Shown here in pieces: positions 34,541-44,579 of a stretch of 64,000 bases of DNA; the stretch's first letter is position 1, and each line of letters begins with the position of its first letter. The DNA is from CAZIKB01 sp964539665 (lineage in GTDB: Bacteria; Zhuqueibacterota; Zhuqueibacteria; Oceanimicrobiales; Oceanimicrobiaceae), in contig CAZIKB010000017.1 in the NCBI GenBank assembly GCA_964539665.1, positions 1 through 64,000 of the forward strand. The letters run 5' to 3'. Both the position numbers and the translations under genes were made by a program. Under the pieces are notes generated by a model. It did no database searches. It had not been told where the DNA came from and worked only from the letters and a program-made list of their open reading frames with translations.

Positions 34541-37048
34541 ATGGAAAACTATCTTGATATAATCATTTTTATTGCTGGTTTCACTGTAATTGCTCTTGCT
34601 TCAAAGCAGATTGGTGGATTCTTCGTAAAAGTAAATCTACCCCTGATTAGTGGATTCCTCTTTACCGGAATCATTGCCGGTCCTTATATATTAAATTTAA
34701 TTTCAGTTGAAGCCACGGAAAATCTGCGTTTTGTGGATGAAATATCGCTGGCCTTCATTGCTTTTGCCGCTGGCAGTGAACTCTACCTCAAAGATTTGAG
34801 AAGTCGCTTCAGGAGTATTAGGTGGGTGACGTTTGGACTTGTCATAAGCACATTTACACTCGGCAGCATGGCTGTTTTGATTTTGGCTGATTATATACCG
34901 TTCATGCGGGAAATGTCGGCAACCTACCGATTCGCCGTTGCCATTCTGGCGGGCGCCATACTGGTAGCGCGTTCCCCTTCCTCAGCAATAGCAATTGTCA
35001 ACGAGCTGCGCGCCACAGGCCCTTTTACGAAAACAGTGTTAGGGGTTACGGTAATTATGGATGTTGTGGTCATCGCTCTGTTTGCGGTTAATTCCTCGAT
35101 AGCCGACGCTCTTTTAACGGGTATGAACTTTGATTTGGGTTTCGTAATCCTGTTGTTAGCTGAACTCCTGATGTCGCTGCTGGCTGGCTATGCGCTTGGA
35201 ATGGTCTTACAATTTATCTTATCCAGACGCATCAATCGAGGCGTAAAGACCGCACTGATATTGCTGGCTGGATATGGTATTTTTGTCGCATCGGCAGTCA
35301 TCCGTAATCTTAGCCGTGAACATTTGCCCTTTGAACTGCTTTTAGAACCTCTTCTTATCTGTATGATTGGCAGCTTTCTGGCTACTAACTACAGCAATTT
35401 TCGTACAGAGTTGTTGAAAATTCTACACGACATTGGATTGCCGATTTACATCGCCTTCTTCACATTGACCGGTGCTTCGCTGGCGCTGGATGTTTTAGCC
35501 AGTACCTGGCCCATTGCCCTGGCGCTATTTGTTGTCCGGCTCGGCGCTATATTCATTGGCTCTTTTAGCGGCGGAGTGGTAGCAGGAGATCCGATGAGCC
35601 ATAATCGAGTTGGCTGGATGTCTTATATTACCCAGGCCGGTGTTGGACTGGGCCTGGCAAAAGCGGTTGTTGTGGAGTTCCCGGAATGGGGTACGGCCTT
35701 TGCCACTATAATTATTTCTATCATAGTGTTGAACCAGATTGTCGGACCGCCTTTTTTCAAATGGGCGATTCATCTGGTCGGAGAGGCGCATCCGCGCGCG
35801 GAAACCCCGGAATTTGACGGAATACGCGATGCTATTATTTTTGGCCTGGAAGGACAATCACTGGCCCTGGCCCGCCTGTTGCGTTCAAACCACTGGCACG
35901 TGAAGATTGCAACCCGAAAAGTCAGCTTTGTGGAAGATATGGGCGACGAATCCGATGTGGAGATCTGTCCTATCTCCGGACTAACCCTGAAGGCGCTGGA
36001 CAAACTTGGTACCGGACAAGCTGAAGCCATTGTCACCATGCTCTCCGATGAAGAAAACTATAAAATTTGTGAGTTAGCGTACGAACATTTTGGCACTGAG
36101 AACATGATTGTGCGTTTGAATGATCGGGCTAATTTTAATCGTTTCCACCGACTTGGCTCTATGATGCGCGATCGTACGACTGCAATAGTCAGCCTGCTTG
36201 ATCGCTTTGTGCGCTCTCCGTCGGCTGCATCGCTGTTGTTGGGCATGGATAAGAACCAGGATGTACTTGAGCTTGAAGTTCGCAATCCCGATCTGCGGGG
36301 CATAGCCATACGGGATCTGCGTTTACCACTGGATATACACATTCTGTCAGTGCGTCGACGCGGCCACATGCTGCTTTCACACGGCTATACCCGGCTCGAA
36401 CTTGGTGATTGGATAACGGTTGTGGGTTCATTGGCAAGTCTGGAAAACATGACGTTAAGACTCGATACAGACAGGGAATATGAGTTAGTGCACCTTGTCG
36501 AAAGAGTTACGCCAACCGAGCTTACAACCCGTTCACTGGAAACAGAAGTGAAAGAAATCATCAGAGAAAAAGAGGATCCTCTCAAGCAACGATTTTACAG
36601 GTTAATTGAGCAGAGTGTCATTATTGATATAGATCGTGCAATTGAGCTGGAAGAATTCTTTACTATGGTGGCCGATACCATGTCTGCCAGGCTAAATAAA
36701 ACGCCGGACGTTATTTTTAAATCACTAAAAGAAAGAGAGAAAGATGGCAGCTCAGCCATAACTCCCGGCTTAGCCATACCCCATATCATTATCGATGGGG
36801 AGCAAACGTTCAGTATCCTCCTTGCCCGTTGCAAAGGGGGGATCAATTTTTCCGAAGCGGCGCCAATGGTTCAGGCGGTATTTGTCCTTGTCGGCACAAT
36901 GGACGAACGCAATTTTCATCTTCGGGCTTTATCAACCATTGCCGAGATTGTCCAGGATCCTCATTTTGAGAAGAAATGGTTAAGAGCCAGAAATGAAAAG
37001 GCTTTACGGGACGTCATTCTCCTCCGAAAGGGAAAACGATACGAATAG
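34541..37048 (+). CDS. CPA2 cation:proton antiporter fused to RCK and PTS EIIA domains
   Basis: An 835-residue inner-membrane protein. Residues 1-410 are a CPA2 antiporter with about 12 TM helices (SGFLFTGIIAGPYIL, GAILVARSPSSAIAI, SYITQAGVGLGLAKA). Residues about 425-540 are an RCK_N-like nucleotide domain (IFGLEGQSLALARLL, AIVTMLSDEENYKICELA). A TrkA_C domain spans about 560-635. A type-2 PTS EIIA domain follows (about 675-830) with the active-site histidine in GLAIPHI. It should exchange Na+ or K+ for H+, gated by nucleotide or redox through RCK; the EIIA part suggests phosphorylation control. No other PTS gene is visible here. Confidence 0.9.
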   Translation: MENYLDIIIFIAGFTVIALASKQIGGFFVKVNLPLISGFLFTGIIAGPYILNLISVEATENLRFVDEISLAFIAFAAGSELYLKDLRSRFRSIRWVTFGLVISTFTLGSMAVLILADYIPFMREMSATYRFAVAILAGAILVARSPSSAIAIVNELRATGPFTKTVLGVTVIMDVVVIALFAVNSSIADALLTGMNFDLGFVILLLAELLMSLLAGYALGMVLQFILSRRINRGVKTALILLAGYGIFVASAVIRNLSREHLPFELLLEPLLICMIGSFLATNYSNFRTELLKILHDIGLPIYIAFFTLTGASLALDVLASTWPIALALFVVRLGAIFIGSFSGGVVAGDPMSHNRVGWMSYITQAGVGLGLAKAVVVEFPEWGTAFATIIISIIVLNQIVGPPFFKWAIHLVGEAHPRAETPEFDGIRDAIIFGLEGQSLALARLLRSNHWHVKIATRKVSFVEDMGDESDVEICPISGLTLKALDKLGTGQAEAIVTMLSDEENYKICELAYEHFGTENMIVRLNDRANFNRFHRLGSMMRDRTTAIVSLLDRFVRSPSAASLLLGMDKNQDVLELEVRNPDLRGIAIRDLRLPLDIHILSVRRRGHMLLSHGYTRLELGDWITVVGSLASLENMTLRLDTDREYELVHLVERVTPTELTTRSLETEVKEIIREKEDPLKQRFYRLIEQSVIIDIDRAIELEEFFTMVADTMSARLNKTPDVIFKSLKEREKDGSSAITPGLAIPHIIIDGEQTFSILLARCKGGINFSEAAPMVQAVFVLVGTMDERNFHLRALSTIAEIVQDPHFEKKWLRARNEKALRDVILLRKGKRYE

Positions 37049-37716
37049 ACATTTTATTTTCGCAGAGCGTGTGTTAGAAATTGCAAAACCAAGTCTAATC
37101 CAGGCAATTCACAAGTTATAAAATAACATTGAAAGTAATCGCTGAATGTATCAGAAATCTGATAATATTTCAAATTTCTGATGGTATTTATTGAAAATTG
37201 TTGAAATGATCATAGAAAATATAATTATTCTAAGTACTTGGCCTACAATATCTTAAGAGCATCTCAAACAAAAGACGCGATTTTTTTCTTCATTCATTTT
37301 AACCTGGTATTCTTTTTGCTTTACTCCACCGTTAGAATGAATATTATTCCTTTGAATTCTAAAACAATTTATTTCAAAACATACAAAGAAATTCTCAAAA
37401 GCAATCTGTGTGAGTTTTTAATTCGAGTTGGTTAATATAGTGTTATTACTGATTCACCCTGTTAATTCAGCGCTCATTTTATTTATTGTAGTTTGGTGCA
37501 TAACTGAAAGGGATTTGCAAGCAACTGAACTGCACAGTCTTGTGTCCTGGCTTTGTCGTAGAATACAGTACCACAGGTCGCAAATTCTGGAGCCAATCTG
37601 GGTTGTAAATTCTGGAACCTGAATTATTCACCACGGAAACACACGGAATAACACAGATAAATTAAAAACAGTAACTTAGCTTGCATGAATCAATAACAAA
37701 AGAAAGGAGTTGTCCT
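37049..37716. other. intergenic region, no gene seen
   Basis: AT-rich spacer. A short direct repeat (AAATTCTGGAGCC at about 37580 and AAATTCTGGAACC at about 37607) and a dispersed CACGGAAACACACGGA stretch (37632-37647) are visible. Ends with the AAAGGAG ribosome site of the next gene. Confidence 0.45.
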
Positions 37717-39102
37717 GTGAAGAACAAATCTCTGCTAATTTTTGCATTATTTCTTTTTGTCTTATTAGATTCTATTTTAGCCATAGCTCAAGAACCTCCA
37801 CTGCTAAACTCCCAAATAACCATTACTGTAAACGAAGCTGAAATGAATTTACCTCTTGATAGTGTTTTCGTAGTTATACGGGGTCTTGACAATGCTTATC
37901 ACTCTTCTGGATATACGGATGTAGCAGGTAACATTACGTTTTTAGATCTTCCAACAAATGTGCAAGATTATTTTCCAGAACAACCCGATGATTTTTTGCT
38001 AAGTAACCCTTACCCACAGCCCGCCAACAGTAGAACCAATATCGAATTTGCCATGTCAGAGAACCAAGAACTCACAGTTTCGATTTTCAATATTCTAGGA
38101 CAGCGAGTTGCCACACAAAATGTGAACCTGCGCTCAGGATATTATCAGGCCATACTCAACCTCGATACACTGCACGCAGGTATGTACATTGTGATGTTTA
38201 GAACCAGGGAACGTACTGTTTCGGAAAAGATAATCAAGCTGTCTTCCTTCGGTGCGAGGAATCAGACGAAGGTGAAGATTAATATTGTGTCTACAACAGA
38301 ATCCTTTGTCAAGCGCAATGTGGCCACGCTTGCTGCTATTCCCCAAGATACCCTAACTTATGAAATAAAACTCGATAAATCAGGTTATTATAGTCATATC
38401 GATACTATTAAGATTGGTAACGGAACAGCTGATTTAGATACAATTCAGGTTATCCTTAGTGAGATAGATACCCATACAATTTTTGATAATTTCGAGCCGG
38501 ACTGGCGTTACAATACGGGTCTTGGGTGGGCTGTTTCTGGAAAGCACTCACAAAATATTTACGGTGTTGAGCAAGCAATGGCGTTTGTGCCTGCCGAAAC
38601 TGGCATATTGAGTGATGTTTGGGTTGCATTCTCCTTTATTGATTCCCCAGGTCGCATTGCCAAAAAAGTAATAATAAAAGTGGCCACTAGTATCAATGAT
38701 CAACCAGCCAATGTATTAGAACAATGGGAAATATCTGATTTTACACCGTTCGGCGAGTGGCGTCCACCTATTCATTTGACAGGCAACAGTAATACTCAAT
38801 TGAGGGCCGGAACCCTCTATTGGTTATGGGCAACAGCAGATGACTCGACTTTTGTGGGATGGAATTTAGTTACCGATCATACTGTCTTGTCTCCGCACAC
38901 ATTAAGAAGAGAAGGAGAAGATTGGCTACGCGTGTATCTGGAAACTTCATCTGTATTCAAAATAGACATTCAATTAGCATATTCTCGAGATCAGACCACA
39001 CAAGAAAGTGCTCTTAATGTTCGTTCAATATATCCCGAGGGCCACGTTGATTTTCGTACACTGTTACCACATGATAAGACGGGTTTGAATACCGCGAAAT
39101 AA
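37717..39102 (+). CDS. secreted protein with an internal sorting-like domain
   Basis: A 461-residue exported protein. GTG at 37717 is chosen because AAAGGAG lies 6 bp upstream and a clean signal peptide follows (KNKSLLIFALFLFVLLDS..., ends IAQ). Residues about 20-75 are a carboxypeptidase-regulatory-like fold. A type-A sorting-like domain occurs at about 95-185 (SNPYPQPANSRTNIEF, FNILGQRVATQ, GMYIVMFRT) rather than at the end. The C-terminal half (about 260-420) resembles a beta-sandwich (DNFEPDWRYNTGLGWAVSG, GTLYWLWATADDS) seen in other secreted FCB proteins. Function unknown. Confidence 0.75.
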   Translation: MKNKSLLIFALFLFVLLDSILAIAQEPPLLNSQITITVNEAEMNLPLDSVFVVIRGLDNAYHSSGYTDVAGNITFLDLPTNVQDYFPEQPDDFLLSNPYPQPANSRTNIEFAMSENQELTVSIFNILGQRVATQNVNLRSGYYQAILNLDTLHAGMYIVMFRTRERTVSEKIIKLSSFGARNQTKVKINIVSTTESFVKRNVATLAAIPQDTLTYEIKLDKSGYYSHIDTIKIGNGTADLDTIQVILSEIDTHTIFDNFEPDWRYNTGLGWAVSGKHSQNIYGVEQAMAFVPAETGILSDVWVAFSFIDSPGRIAKKVIIKVATSINDQPANVLEQWEISDFTPFGEWRPPIHLTGNSNTQLRAGTLYWLWATADDSTFVGWNLVTDHTVLSPHTLRREGEDWLRVYLETSSVFKIDIQLAYSRDQTTQESALNVRSIYPEGHVDFRTLLPHDKTGLNTAK

Positions 39103-39345
39103 GATATCGAAAGAGAGGCATTGTGACTTACCATATCATTTGTCGATAGCATCCGGCTAAGCCTGCTAACTTTGCGTTGACCGGACGTGAAAACAATTGT
39201 GCAATTGCTAAATATCTATAAATTTGCAAGTTTATCAGGTAATTATTGTTGCGAACTATTCACTTTCACGCTGGTCACGCCCATGTTATGCTTGCTATTT
39301 ATATCTTAAATTTAGAGAATTATATTATAATCAGGAGGACATGCT

Positions 39346-40842
39346 ATGAATACGCAGAATCTAATTCACCAATTTGTTTATCCAATACTTGCCATTATTT
39401 TCTTCTTACCAACTTGGTCTTCAGCACAGTACATATCGTTGAAATCTATACCAGTGGCCTCAGGGGATCAATTTTTGGTTCACCCATCCAAAAACCTTGG
39501 CCTGGGTGGCGTTTCGATTGCATTGGATGATCCTCTTTTGGATCCGTTTATCAATCCGGCAAAAGGCGGCCAAATCCAGGGTGTGAGGATATTTGGCTCA
39601 CCAACGTTTTACAGTATTACTGACAATAATGGCGCGGCCCGGACGCTGCCTCTGGGTGCATTATTTAGTTCAGAAAAATGGTTCGGAGGTCTGTCAGTCG
39701 CCGTTCAGCAGCTTGGCGGGCCAGAGGTTGAGAATTTCTTCTGGCGTGACGTCGATATGATTGCGAGTAGTAGTTTTTCACAAACCTTGCTCAAGGACAA
39801 GAACGCTAACAATCAGTACGTTTCCGGCCTGCTTGGAACAAAACTTTCAGGTTCGAATATTTCACTTGCCGCAGAAGTATCCTGGGCTGGTCTGGATGCT
39901 GTTGATGGGGTAGAGCTCCTGTATGCAAACAGTCAGAACATCGAGCAGTTCGGTCACATGGTAGACTACCGAGTCGGTGTTTTTGGTGAGCTGCAGGGAA
40001 ATCGTTCGTTCGAGGCTTTATTGCTGCACAATCGCTTCAATATGATCCACGATGTGTCGTATCCTTTTTGGCGTTATGATGAAGAAACAGACACTCACAC
40101 TAATGGAGTTGAGGTAAAAAGGAATCTCGATCGTACCAATACCTGGGGCTTGCATTTAGGTTATGTGCAGCCGCTGCCAGAGAAAGGATGGCGAATGGGC
40201 GGTATTTTTACAGTCAACCGAAAAACCCATCCCAAGATTCCTAATTACGAAATCATGAATATCCCGCGAGATCCGGGAAATACCTGGGCGTATAATTTCG
40301 GAGCGGGTATTTCATCAACCGACGGTCCAGCAACATTTGGTTTCGACCTCATTTATGAGCCTATTTGGAGCAACACCTGGGCTGACGCGGCTGAATATTT
40401 GGTAAGCCAGAGCGGACGCCTCATTCCAAAAGGCAAAAAAACCGTTGACAATGATTTTAAATTTAATAATTGGCTGATGCGTATCGGCATTGGCCGGCAG
40501 GGAAAAGTAATCGGATTCCAGTTCGGACTGCAGTTACGATGGATCAACTATAAGCTTGATCAAGTCAATTACGTTGAAGAATTCAACCGGACCCAGGAGG
40601 AAAGTTGGGCAGAATGGACGCCATGTTTGGGCTTGAGTTTGAATTTTCCCGAATTTCAAATTCGCTACTCAGGTCGGTTAACTACTGGCACTGGCCGGCC
40701 TGGGGTAGCCTGGGATAATTGGCGATTTGAAGATGCTCTGGCAAGTAAAGACTTCATTGTCGCCCCAAGTGGCGCTTTGACGCTGCAAGAGGCAAAAGTA
40801 TTCACCCACCAAATTACAGTTTCGATTCCGATTCGGGACTGA
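39346..40842 (+). CDS. outer-membrane beta-barrel-like exported protein
   Basis: A 498-residue exported protein. The signal peptide is 1-27 (ends SSAQ). The opening SGDQFLVHPSKNLGLGGVSIALDD and DPFINPAKGG are typical of FadL/PorV-like FCB barrels. Alternating aromatic strands follow throughout, for example GWRMGGIFTVNRK, FGFDLIYEPIW and IGFQFGLQLRWINYKL. The final strand HQITVSIPIRD lacks the usual terminal Phe. AGGAGG lies 7 bp before ATG. It probably forms an own transcription unit. It could be a transport channel or a secretion accessory. Confidence 0.75.
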   Translation: MNTQNLIHQFVYPILAIIFFLPTWSSAQYISLKSIPVASGDQFLVHPSKNLGLGGVSIALDDPLLDPFINPAKGGQIQGVRIFGSPTFYSITDNNGAARTLPLGALFSSEKWFGGLSVAVQQLGGPEVENFFWRDVDMIASSSFSQTLLKDKNANNQYVSGLLGTKLSGSNISLAAEVSWAGLDAVDGVELLYANSQNIEQFGHMVDYRVGVFGELQGNRSFEALLLHNRFNMIHDVSYPFWRYDEETDTHTNGVEVKRNLDRTNTWGLHLGYVQPLPEKGWRMGGIFTVNRKTHPKIPNYEIMNIPRDPGNTWAYNFGAGISSTDGPATFGFDLIYEPIWSNTWADAAEYLVSQSGRLIPKGKKTVDNDFKFNNWLMRIGIGRQGKVIGFQFGLQLRWINYKLDQVNYVEEFNRTQEESWAEWTPCLGLSLNFPEFQIRYSGRLTTGTGRPGVAWDNWRFEDALASKDFIVAPSGALTLQEAKVFTHQITVSIPIRD

Positions 40843-41040
40843 AACAGCGAAGCCGGATTGATCTGCAATAAACATCATTTTACCCATAATGACGTTAAAA
40901 TAGTCCAGCCTTTATAGTCCTATTGGGGGTAGGATTGTCTATAATTTGAGAATTGATTAATGTTAGATATGATGTTTTCATAAAAAGTTATTGAAAATAA
41001 ACTGTTTAATTCGTAATTTGTTACAACTTTAGGCAATTAG

Positions 41041-41354
41041 ATGAAAATTTTAACAATAATTAAATCAGTCAGGGCTAAACGTGTCAACATAACGCATCAT
41101 GCAAAAGAAGAAGCAAAAAATGATTTATTGTTATTGGATGACATTTTCAAATCAATTTATAATGGAGAAATAATTGAAGATTATCCGCCTGATAAACCAT
41201 TTCCAAGTTGTTTAATTATGGCAATTCTTCGCGAGGAGAGCCAATTCACAGCGTCTGGGCTTATGACGCCGAAACCAGGATTGCTATCTTGATTACAGTT
41301 TATCGTCCAGCTCCCGAACTTTGGATTAATTTGAAAGAAATGAAAAAGAAATGA
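41041..41354 (+). pseudogene. frameshifted DUF4258 toxin-like gene (copy 2)
   Basis: MKILTIIKSVRAKRVNITHH, then EDYPPDKPFPSCLI, runs in frame to about 41217; one missing base then shifts the frame. The other frame continues YGNSSRGEPIHSVWAYDAET, then ITVYRPAPELWINLKEMKKK, to TGA at 41352. It is closely similar to the intact gene at 44211-44537. The stop overlaps the start of the broken antitoxin gene, as in the intact pair. Confidence 0.75.
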
Positions 41355-41574
41355 AATATGTAAAAACATGTCCTACTTGCAATGGACAAATAATTGAAAA
41401 AGAAGTCAAAGTTCTTCTGTCCGGGGGTTGAACACTGCTTTTCTGACAGTTATGGCTGGTGTGTGCCTCCATTGCGGTGAAAGATTGTACACACCTGAGA
41501 CGGTTAAACGATTTGAAGAAATTGAAGCTAAACTTGAACGTCATGAAACAGAGGAATTTGAACCTCTTGGATAG
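41351..41574 (+). pseudogene. frameshifted YgiT-type zinc-finger antitoxin-like gene (copy 2)
   Basis: MKYVKTCPTCNGQIIEKEVK (CxxC) reads to LLSGG, then TGA. After restoring one base near 41427 it continues NTAFLTVMAGVCLHCGERLY and TVKRFEEIEAKLERHETEEF to TAG. The second CxxC (CLHC) is intact. Paralogue of 43969-44214. Confidence 0.72.
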
Positions 41575-41720
41575 TCCTTTCAGGTAGTTCAGTAAGTGTT
41601 GAATAGCAATCTAAGGATTGTTTCTTATCAAACCTATAATCAAGAGGTTTAACTTTTGTTAAATCATGTCCTACTACTCTTCTCTTGCTGACAACTATAG
41701 ATCGAACTTAATTGCTAACC

Positions 41721-41885
41721 TGATTTATTCACCGCGCAGGTCGCAGAGTATAAATTATATAACAAATAATTGCAGGAATTATAAACTTGAAAATATTTAT
41801 AAATTTCTATTTTAAAAGTTTGCTTTCAAATTTTATAAAAACAACTCTGCGACCTTTGTGCTCACTGCAGTTATGAATTAATCAG
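41721..41885. repeat. dispersed inverted-repeat element (GGTCGCAGAGT / ACTCTGCGACC)
   Basis: Left end TGATTTATTCACCGCGCAGG then TCGCAGAGT (41721-41750); right end ACTCTGCGACC...CTGCAGTTATGAATTAATCA (41845-41884). The core GGTCGCAGAGT is a perfect 11-bp inverted repeat. Such elements are common in spacers of related genomes. The rest of 41575-42018 shows no gene. Confidence 0.55.
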
Positions 41886-42018
41886 GCTAAATATAACTAC
41901 GCATTTAGAGTTTATTCCGAGAAAGTCCAGTGGTGCCTTTTAAAGAAATAGAAATACACCATGAATAGATGGCTCATTCTCTGGGAATAACTCTACAGAA
42001 AATGTCGAAGGTTAATGA

Positions 42019-43746
42019 ATGCACGGTGGAGATTTAATTGCGGAAGTTTTAAAAGCGCAAGGGATTAAATTTATATTTACTCTATGTGGCGGGCATATTT
42101 CGCCTATCCTCATTGGGTGCAAGAAAAGAGACATCCGTGTCATCGATGTCCGGCATGAGGCTACAGCCGTGTTCGCTGCTGACGCAGTGGCGCTACTCAC
42201 AGGTGTTCCAGGCTTGGCTGCCGTTACTGCCGGCCCGGGCGCAACTAACACGATTACCGCCGTGAAAAACGCCCGGTTAGCCCAATCTCCGCTGATCCTG
42301 TTAGGCGGCGCCACCGCGACGGCTCTTAAAGGCCGCGGCTCGCTGCAAGATATTGATCAGCTCGCTCTATTTAAACCACACGTAAAATGGGCGAAATCGG
42401 TGAAAAGAGTTCGAGACCTGGTGCCGAGCCTAGAGCAAGCATTCAGGGAGTCGCAACGCGGTGTGCCGGGGCCAGTTTTTGTGGAATGTCCGATTGATCT
42501 GCTCTATGATGAATCGCTGGTTCGTGAATGGTACGGCGTTAAGTCAAAGGCAGGACGTTCTGTTGCGGATCGGCTGTTGCAGTTGTACCTCAAGCATCAT
42601 GTCAACCGACTTTTCGCTGGAGCAAACACAGCAAAACAATCACCTCCAATCACTGTTACGCCGCTGCTGCCTGCTAAAGTACGGGTACGCAAGGCTGCAG
42701 ACAAACTACAACATGCTGAACGTCCGCTGCTGCTTGTTGGCAGCCAGGTGGTGCTGGAAACTCAAAATATGACACAGGTGGTTTCGGCAGTGAAACATTT
42801 ACAGATGCCAGTTTATCTCTCTGGAATGGCGCGCGGCTTACTGGGTAAAAACAGCTCCCAGCAGATGCGGCACAAAAGACGCCAGGCCCTCAAAGAAGCC
42901 GATGTCGTCATTCTCGCCGGTGTTCCGTGCGATTTTCGATTGAACTATGGCCGCCATATTCCCCGAAGCACGTTTCTTATTTCAGCAAATCGCAGCCGGG
43001 CCGATTTGAAGTTAAATCGGCGGCCGGACATAGACGTGCATGGAGATCCCGCCAGTTTTTTAATTTGGCTGGCGGAAGAACTGTCTTCGCAAAATCAATG
43101 GGCAGGTTGGCTGGAAAAACTGCGACTAATGGACCATGAACGGGATGAAGAAATTCGCCAGAAAGCTACCCAACAAACCGACCTGATAAATCCACTCCAT
43201 CTTTGTTTTGAGATCGAAAAGTATCTTCCGAACGAGAGTGTTCTGGTTGTAGATGGCGGTGATTTTGTAGCGACGGCATCCTACATCGTTCGCCCGCCTG
43301 GTCCTTTGTCCTGGCTCGATCCTGGCGTCTTCGGCACGCTTGGTGTTGGAGCCGGCTTTGCTCTGGGCGTGAAACTGTGTCGGCCCGAAGCCGAGGTATG
43401 GATACTCTACGGGGACGGTTCGGTGGGCTACAGCCTGCTTGAATTTGATACTTTTGTACGCCACAAGATACCTGTACTCGCGGTGGTGGGAAATGACGCC
43501 GGCTGGACACAAATTGCCCGTGAGCAGATGGATATTTTCAAAGACGATATCGGAACGGTTCTGCGCCACACAGATTACCATTTAGCGGCTGAAGCTCTCG
43601 GTGGCAAGGGATTGTTGCTAACGAATTCAGAACAAACCGCCGAAATCCTCCAGAACGCCAGGAAGCAGGTTGCCGAGGATCAGCCAGTTCTGATTAATGC
43701 GCACCTGGGTAAGACAGATTTCCGAAAGGGATCGATTTCAATGTAG
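42019..43746 (+). CDS. thiamine-diphosphate enzyme (acetolactate synthase / 2-hydroxyacyl-CoA lyase-like)
   Basis: A 575-residue ThDP-dependent enzyme with the usual three domains. PYR domain: CGGHISPIL and catalytic Glu47 in RHEATAVFAADA, then TAGPGATNTITAV. Central domain at about 225-350 (RPLLLVGSQVVLE). PP domain at about 385-560 with the metal/ThDP motif GDGSVGYSLLEFDTF... ending VVGND. It resembles the ILVBL/HACL branch more than anabolic IlvB: no FAD-type signature is obvious and no small subunit is nearby. The product could be an alpha-keto acid carboligation or an acyl-CoA cleavage; it cannot be decided here. It is an orphan gene flanked by toxin-antitoxin-like copies. Confidence 0.85.
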   Translation: MHGGDLIAEVLKAQGIKFIFTLCGGHISPILIGCKKRDIRVIDVRHEATAVFAADAVALLTGVPGLAAVTAGPGATNTITAVKNARLAQSPLILLGGATATALKGRGSLQDIDQLALFKPHVKWAKSVKRVRDLVPSLEQAFRESQRGVPGPVFVECPIDLLYDESLVREWYGVKSKAGRSVADRLLQLYLKHHVNRLFAGANTAKQSPPITVTPLLPAKVRVRKAADKLQHAERPLLLVGSQVVLETQNMTQVVSAVKHLQMPVYLSGMARGLLGKNSSQQMRHKRRQALKEADVVILAGVPCDFRLNYGRHIPRSTFLISANRSRADLKLNRRPDIDVHGDPASFLIWLAEELSSQNQWAGWLEKLRLMDHERDEEIRQKATQQTDLINPLHLCFEIEKYLPNESVLVVDGGDFVATASYIVRPPGPLSWLDPGVFGTLGVGAGFALGVKLCRPEAEVWILYGDGSVGYSLLEFDTFVRHKIPVLAVVGNDAGWTQIAREQMDIFKDDIGTVLRHTDYHLAAEALGGKGLLLTNSEQTAEILQNARKQVAEDQPVLINAHLGKTDFRKGSISM

Positions 43747-43968
43747 CCGTCCTCAAAAAGCAAGGCTCAGGAAAGTAGTCAAACATCTTATTGATTTTTT
43801 GGTAAACTACTAATAGCCTCCCGTTCTTCGACTTCCTTAATTACGCGAAAATCAATATCACTCAGAAGGAAGTGTGTCGAGTAAATACACCAATTAAAAA
43901 GATTCCTCTTGAATGACATTTACTTTCTAGTCACATGTGTTGATATTTGATGATATAGCCTTTAAGAA

Positions 43969-44214
43969 TTATAGGCTTACTTGATATGTTTGACCCATAT
44001 GCTGATATTCTTTTATATCGTCTTTGGCAAGTTTTGCTCTAATCTGCTCAAACATGCGAACAATTTCTTGAGCATATAATCGCTCGCCACAATGAAGACA
44101 AACTTCAGAGCGAACCTTTAGAACAGCAGTGTTCTTGCCACCTCGTAGAAGTTTTTCAACTTCCTTCTCTACCATTTCACTTCCACATACAGGACATTTT
44201 TCAAAAGGCTTCAT
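43969..44214 (-). CDS. YgiT-type zinc-finger antitoxin-like protein
   Basis: An 81-residue protein with an MqsA-like N-terminal zinc finger: KCPVCGSEM and VCLHCGERLY (two CxxC), followed by a helix IVRMFEQIRAKLAKDD and a short tail. The full helix-turn-helix DNA-binding half of MqsA is absent, as usual for short YgiT proteins. It overlaps the DUF4258 gene by 4 bp (ATGA), so the two are translationally coupled. By analogy with MqsRA it should neutralise the upstream toxin. Confidence 0.82.
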   Translation of the reverse strand: MKPFEKCPVCGSEMVEKEVEKLLRGGKNTAVLKVRSEVCLHCGERLYAQEIVRMFEQIRAKLAKDDIKEYQHMGQTYQVSL

Positions 44215-44537
44215 GATTTCTTTTTCCTTGTTTTATTAGCAACCCATAAATTTGGATCTGGGCGATATACTGTAATTAATACTACCCACCTATTTTGTTC
44301 ATTATACGCCCACACTGAATGAACAGGATCACCTCCGAATGTTTCTCCATATATTAAGCAACTTGGATAAGGTTTATCTGTTGGATAATTTTCAATAACT
44401 TCTCCATGAAGAACAGAAAAGTAAATTTCATCAAATTTCAATTTATCGGCTTGAGCTTCCTCATCCGCATGCTCTGTAATCCTAACACGTTTTGCCTGAA
44501 TCGCATTGATGATATATTTAATATCTAGTCTCATCAA
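44211..44537 (-). CDS. DUF4258 toxin-like protein
   Basis: A 108-residue DUF4258 member of the RelE/MqsR-like superfamily of toxins. Core motifs are RVRITEHADEEAQADKL, GEVIENYPTDKPYPSCLIYG, DPVHSVWAYNEQN and VLITVYRPDPNLW. DUF4258 proteins are often paired with YgiT-type zinc fingers as mRNA-interferase toxin-antitoxin modules, and here the partner overlaps by 4 bp. Toxicity is inferred. The start is ATG at 44537 (a second ATG follows immediately). A broken copy lies at 41041-41354. Confidence 0.82.
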   Translation of the reverse strand: MMRLDIKYIINAIQAKRVRITEHADEEAQADKLKFDEIYFSVLHGEVIENYPTDKPYPSCLIYGETFGGDPVHSVWAYNEQNRWVVLITVYRPDPNLWVANKTRKKKS

Positions 44538-44579
44538 ATTTAACTTATTATCCTAGCGCACTTAAGCACAGTAATTGAA

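Noticed and set aside
37238..37435. 65-codon plus-strand frame
   Set aside because: AT-rich spacer, no ribosome site, no family pattern.
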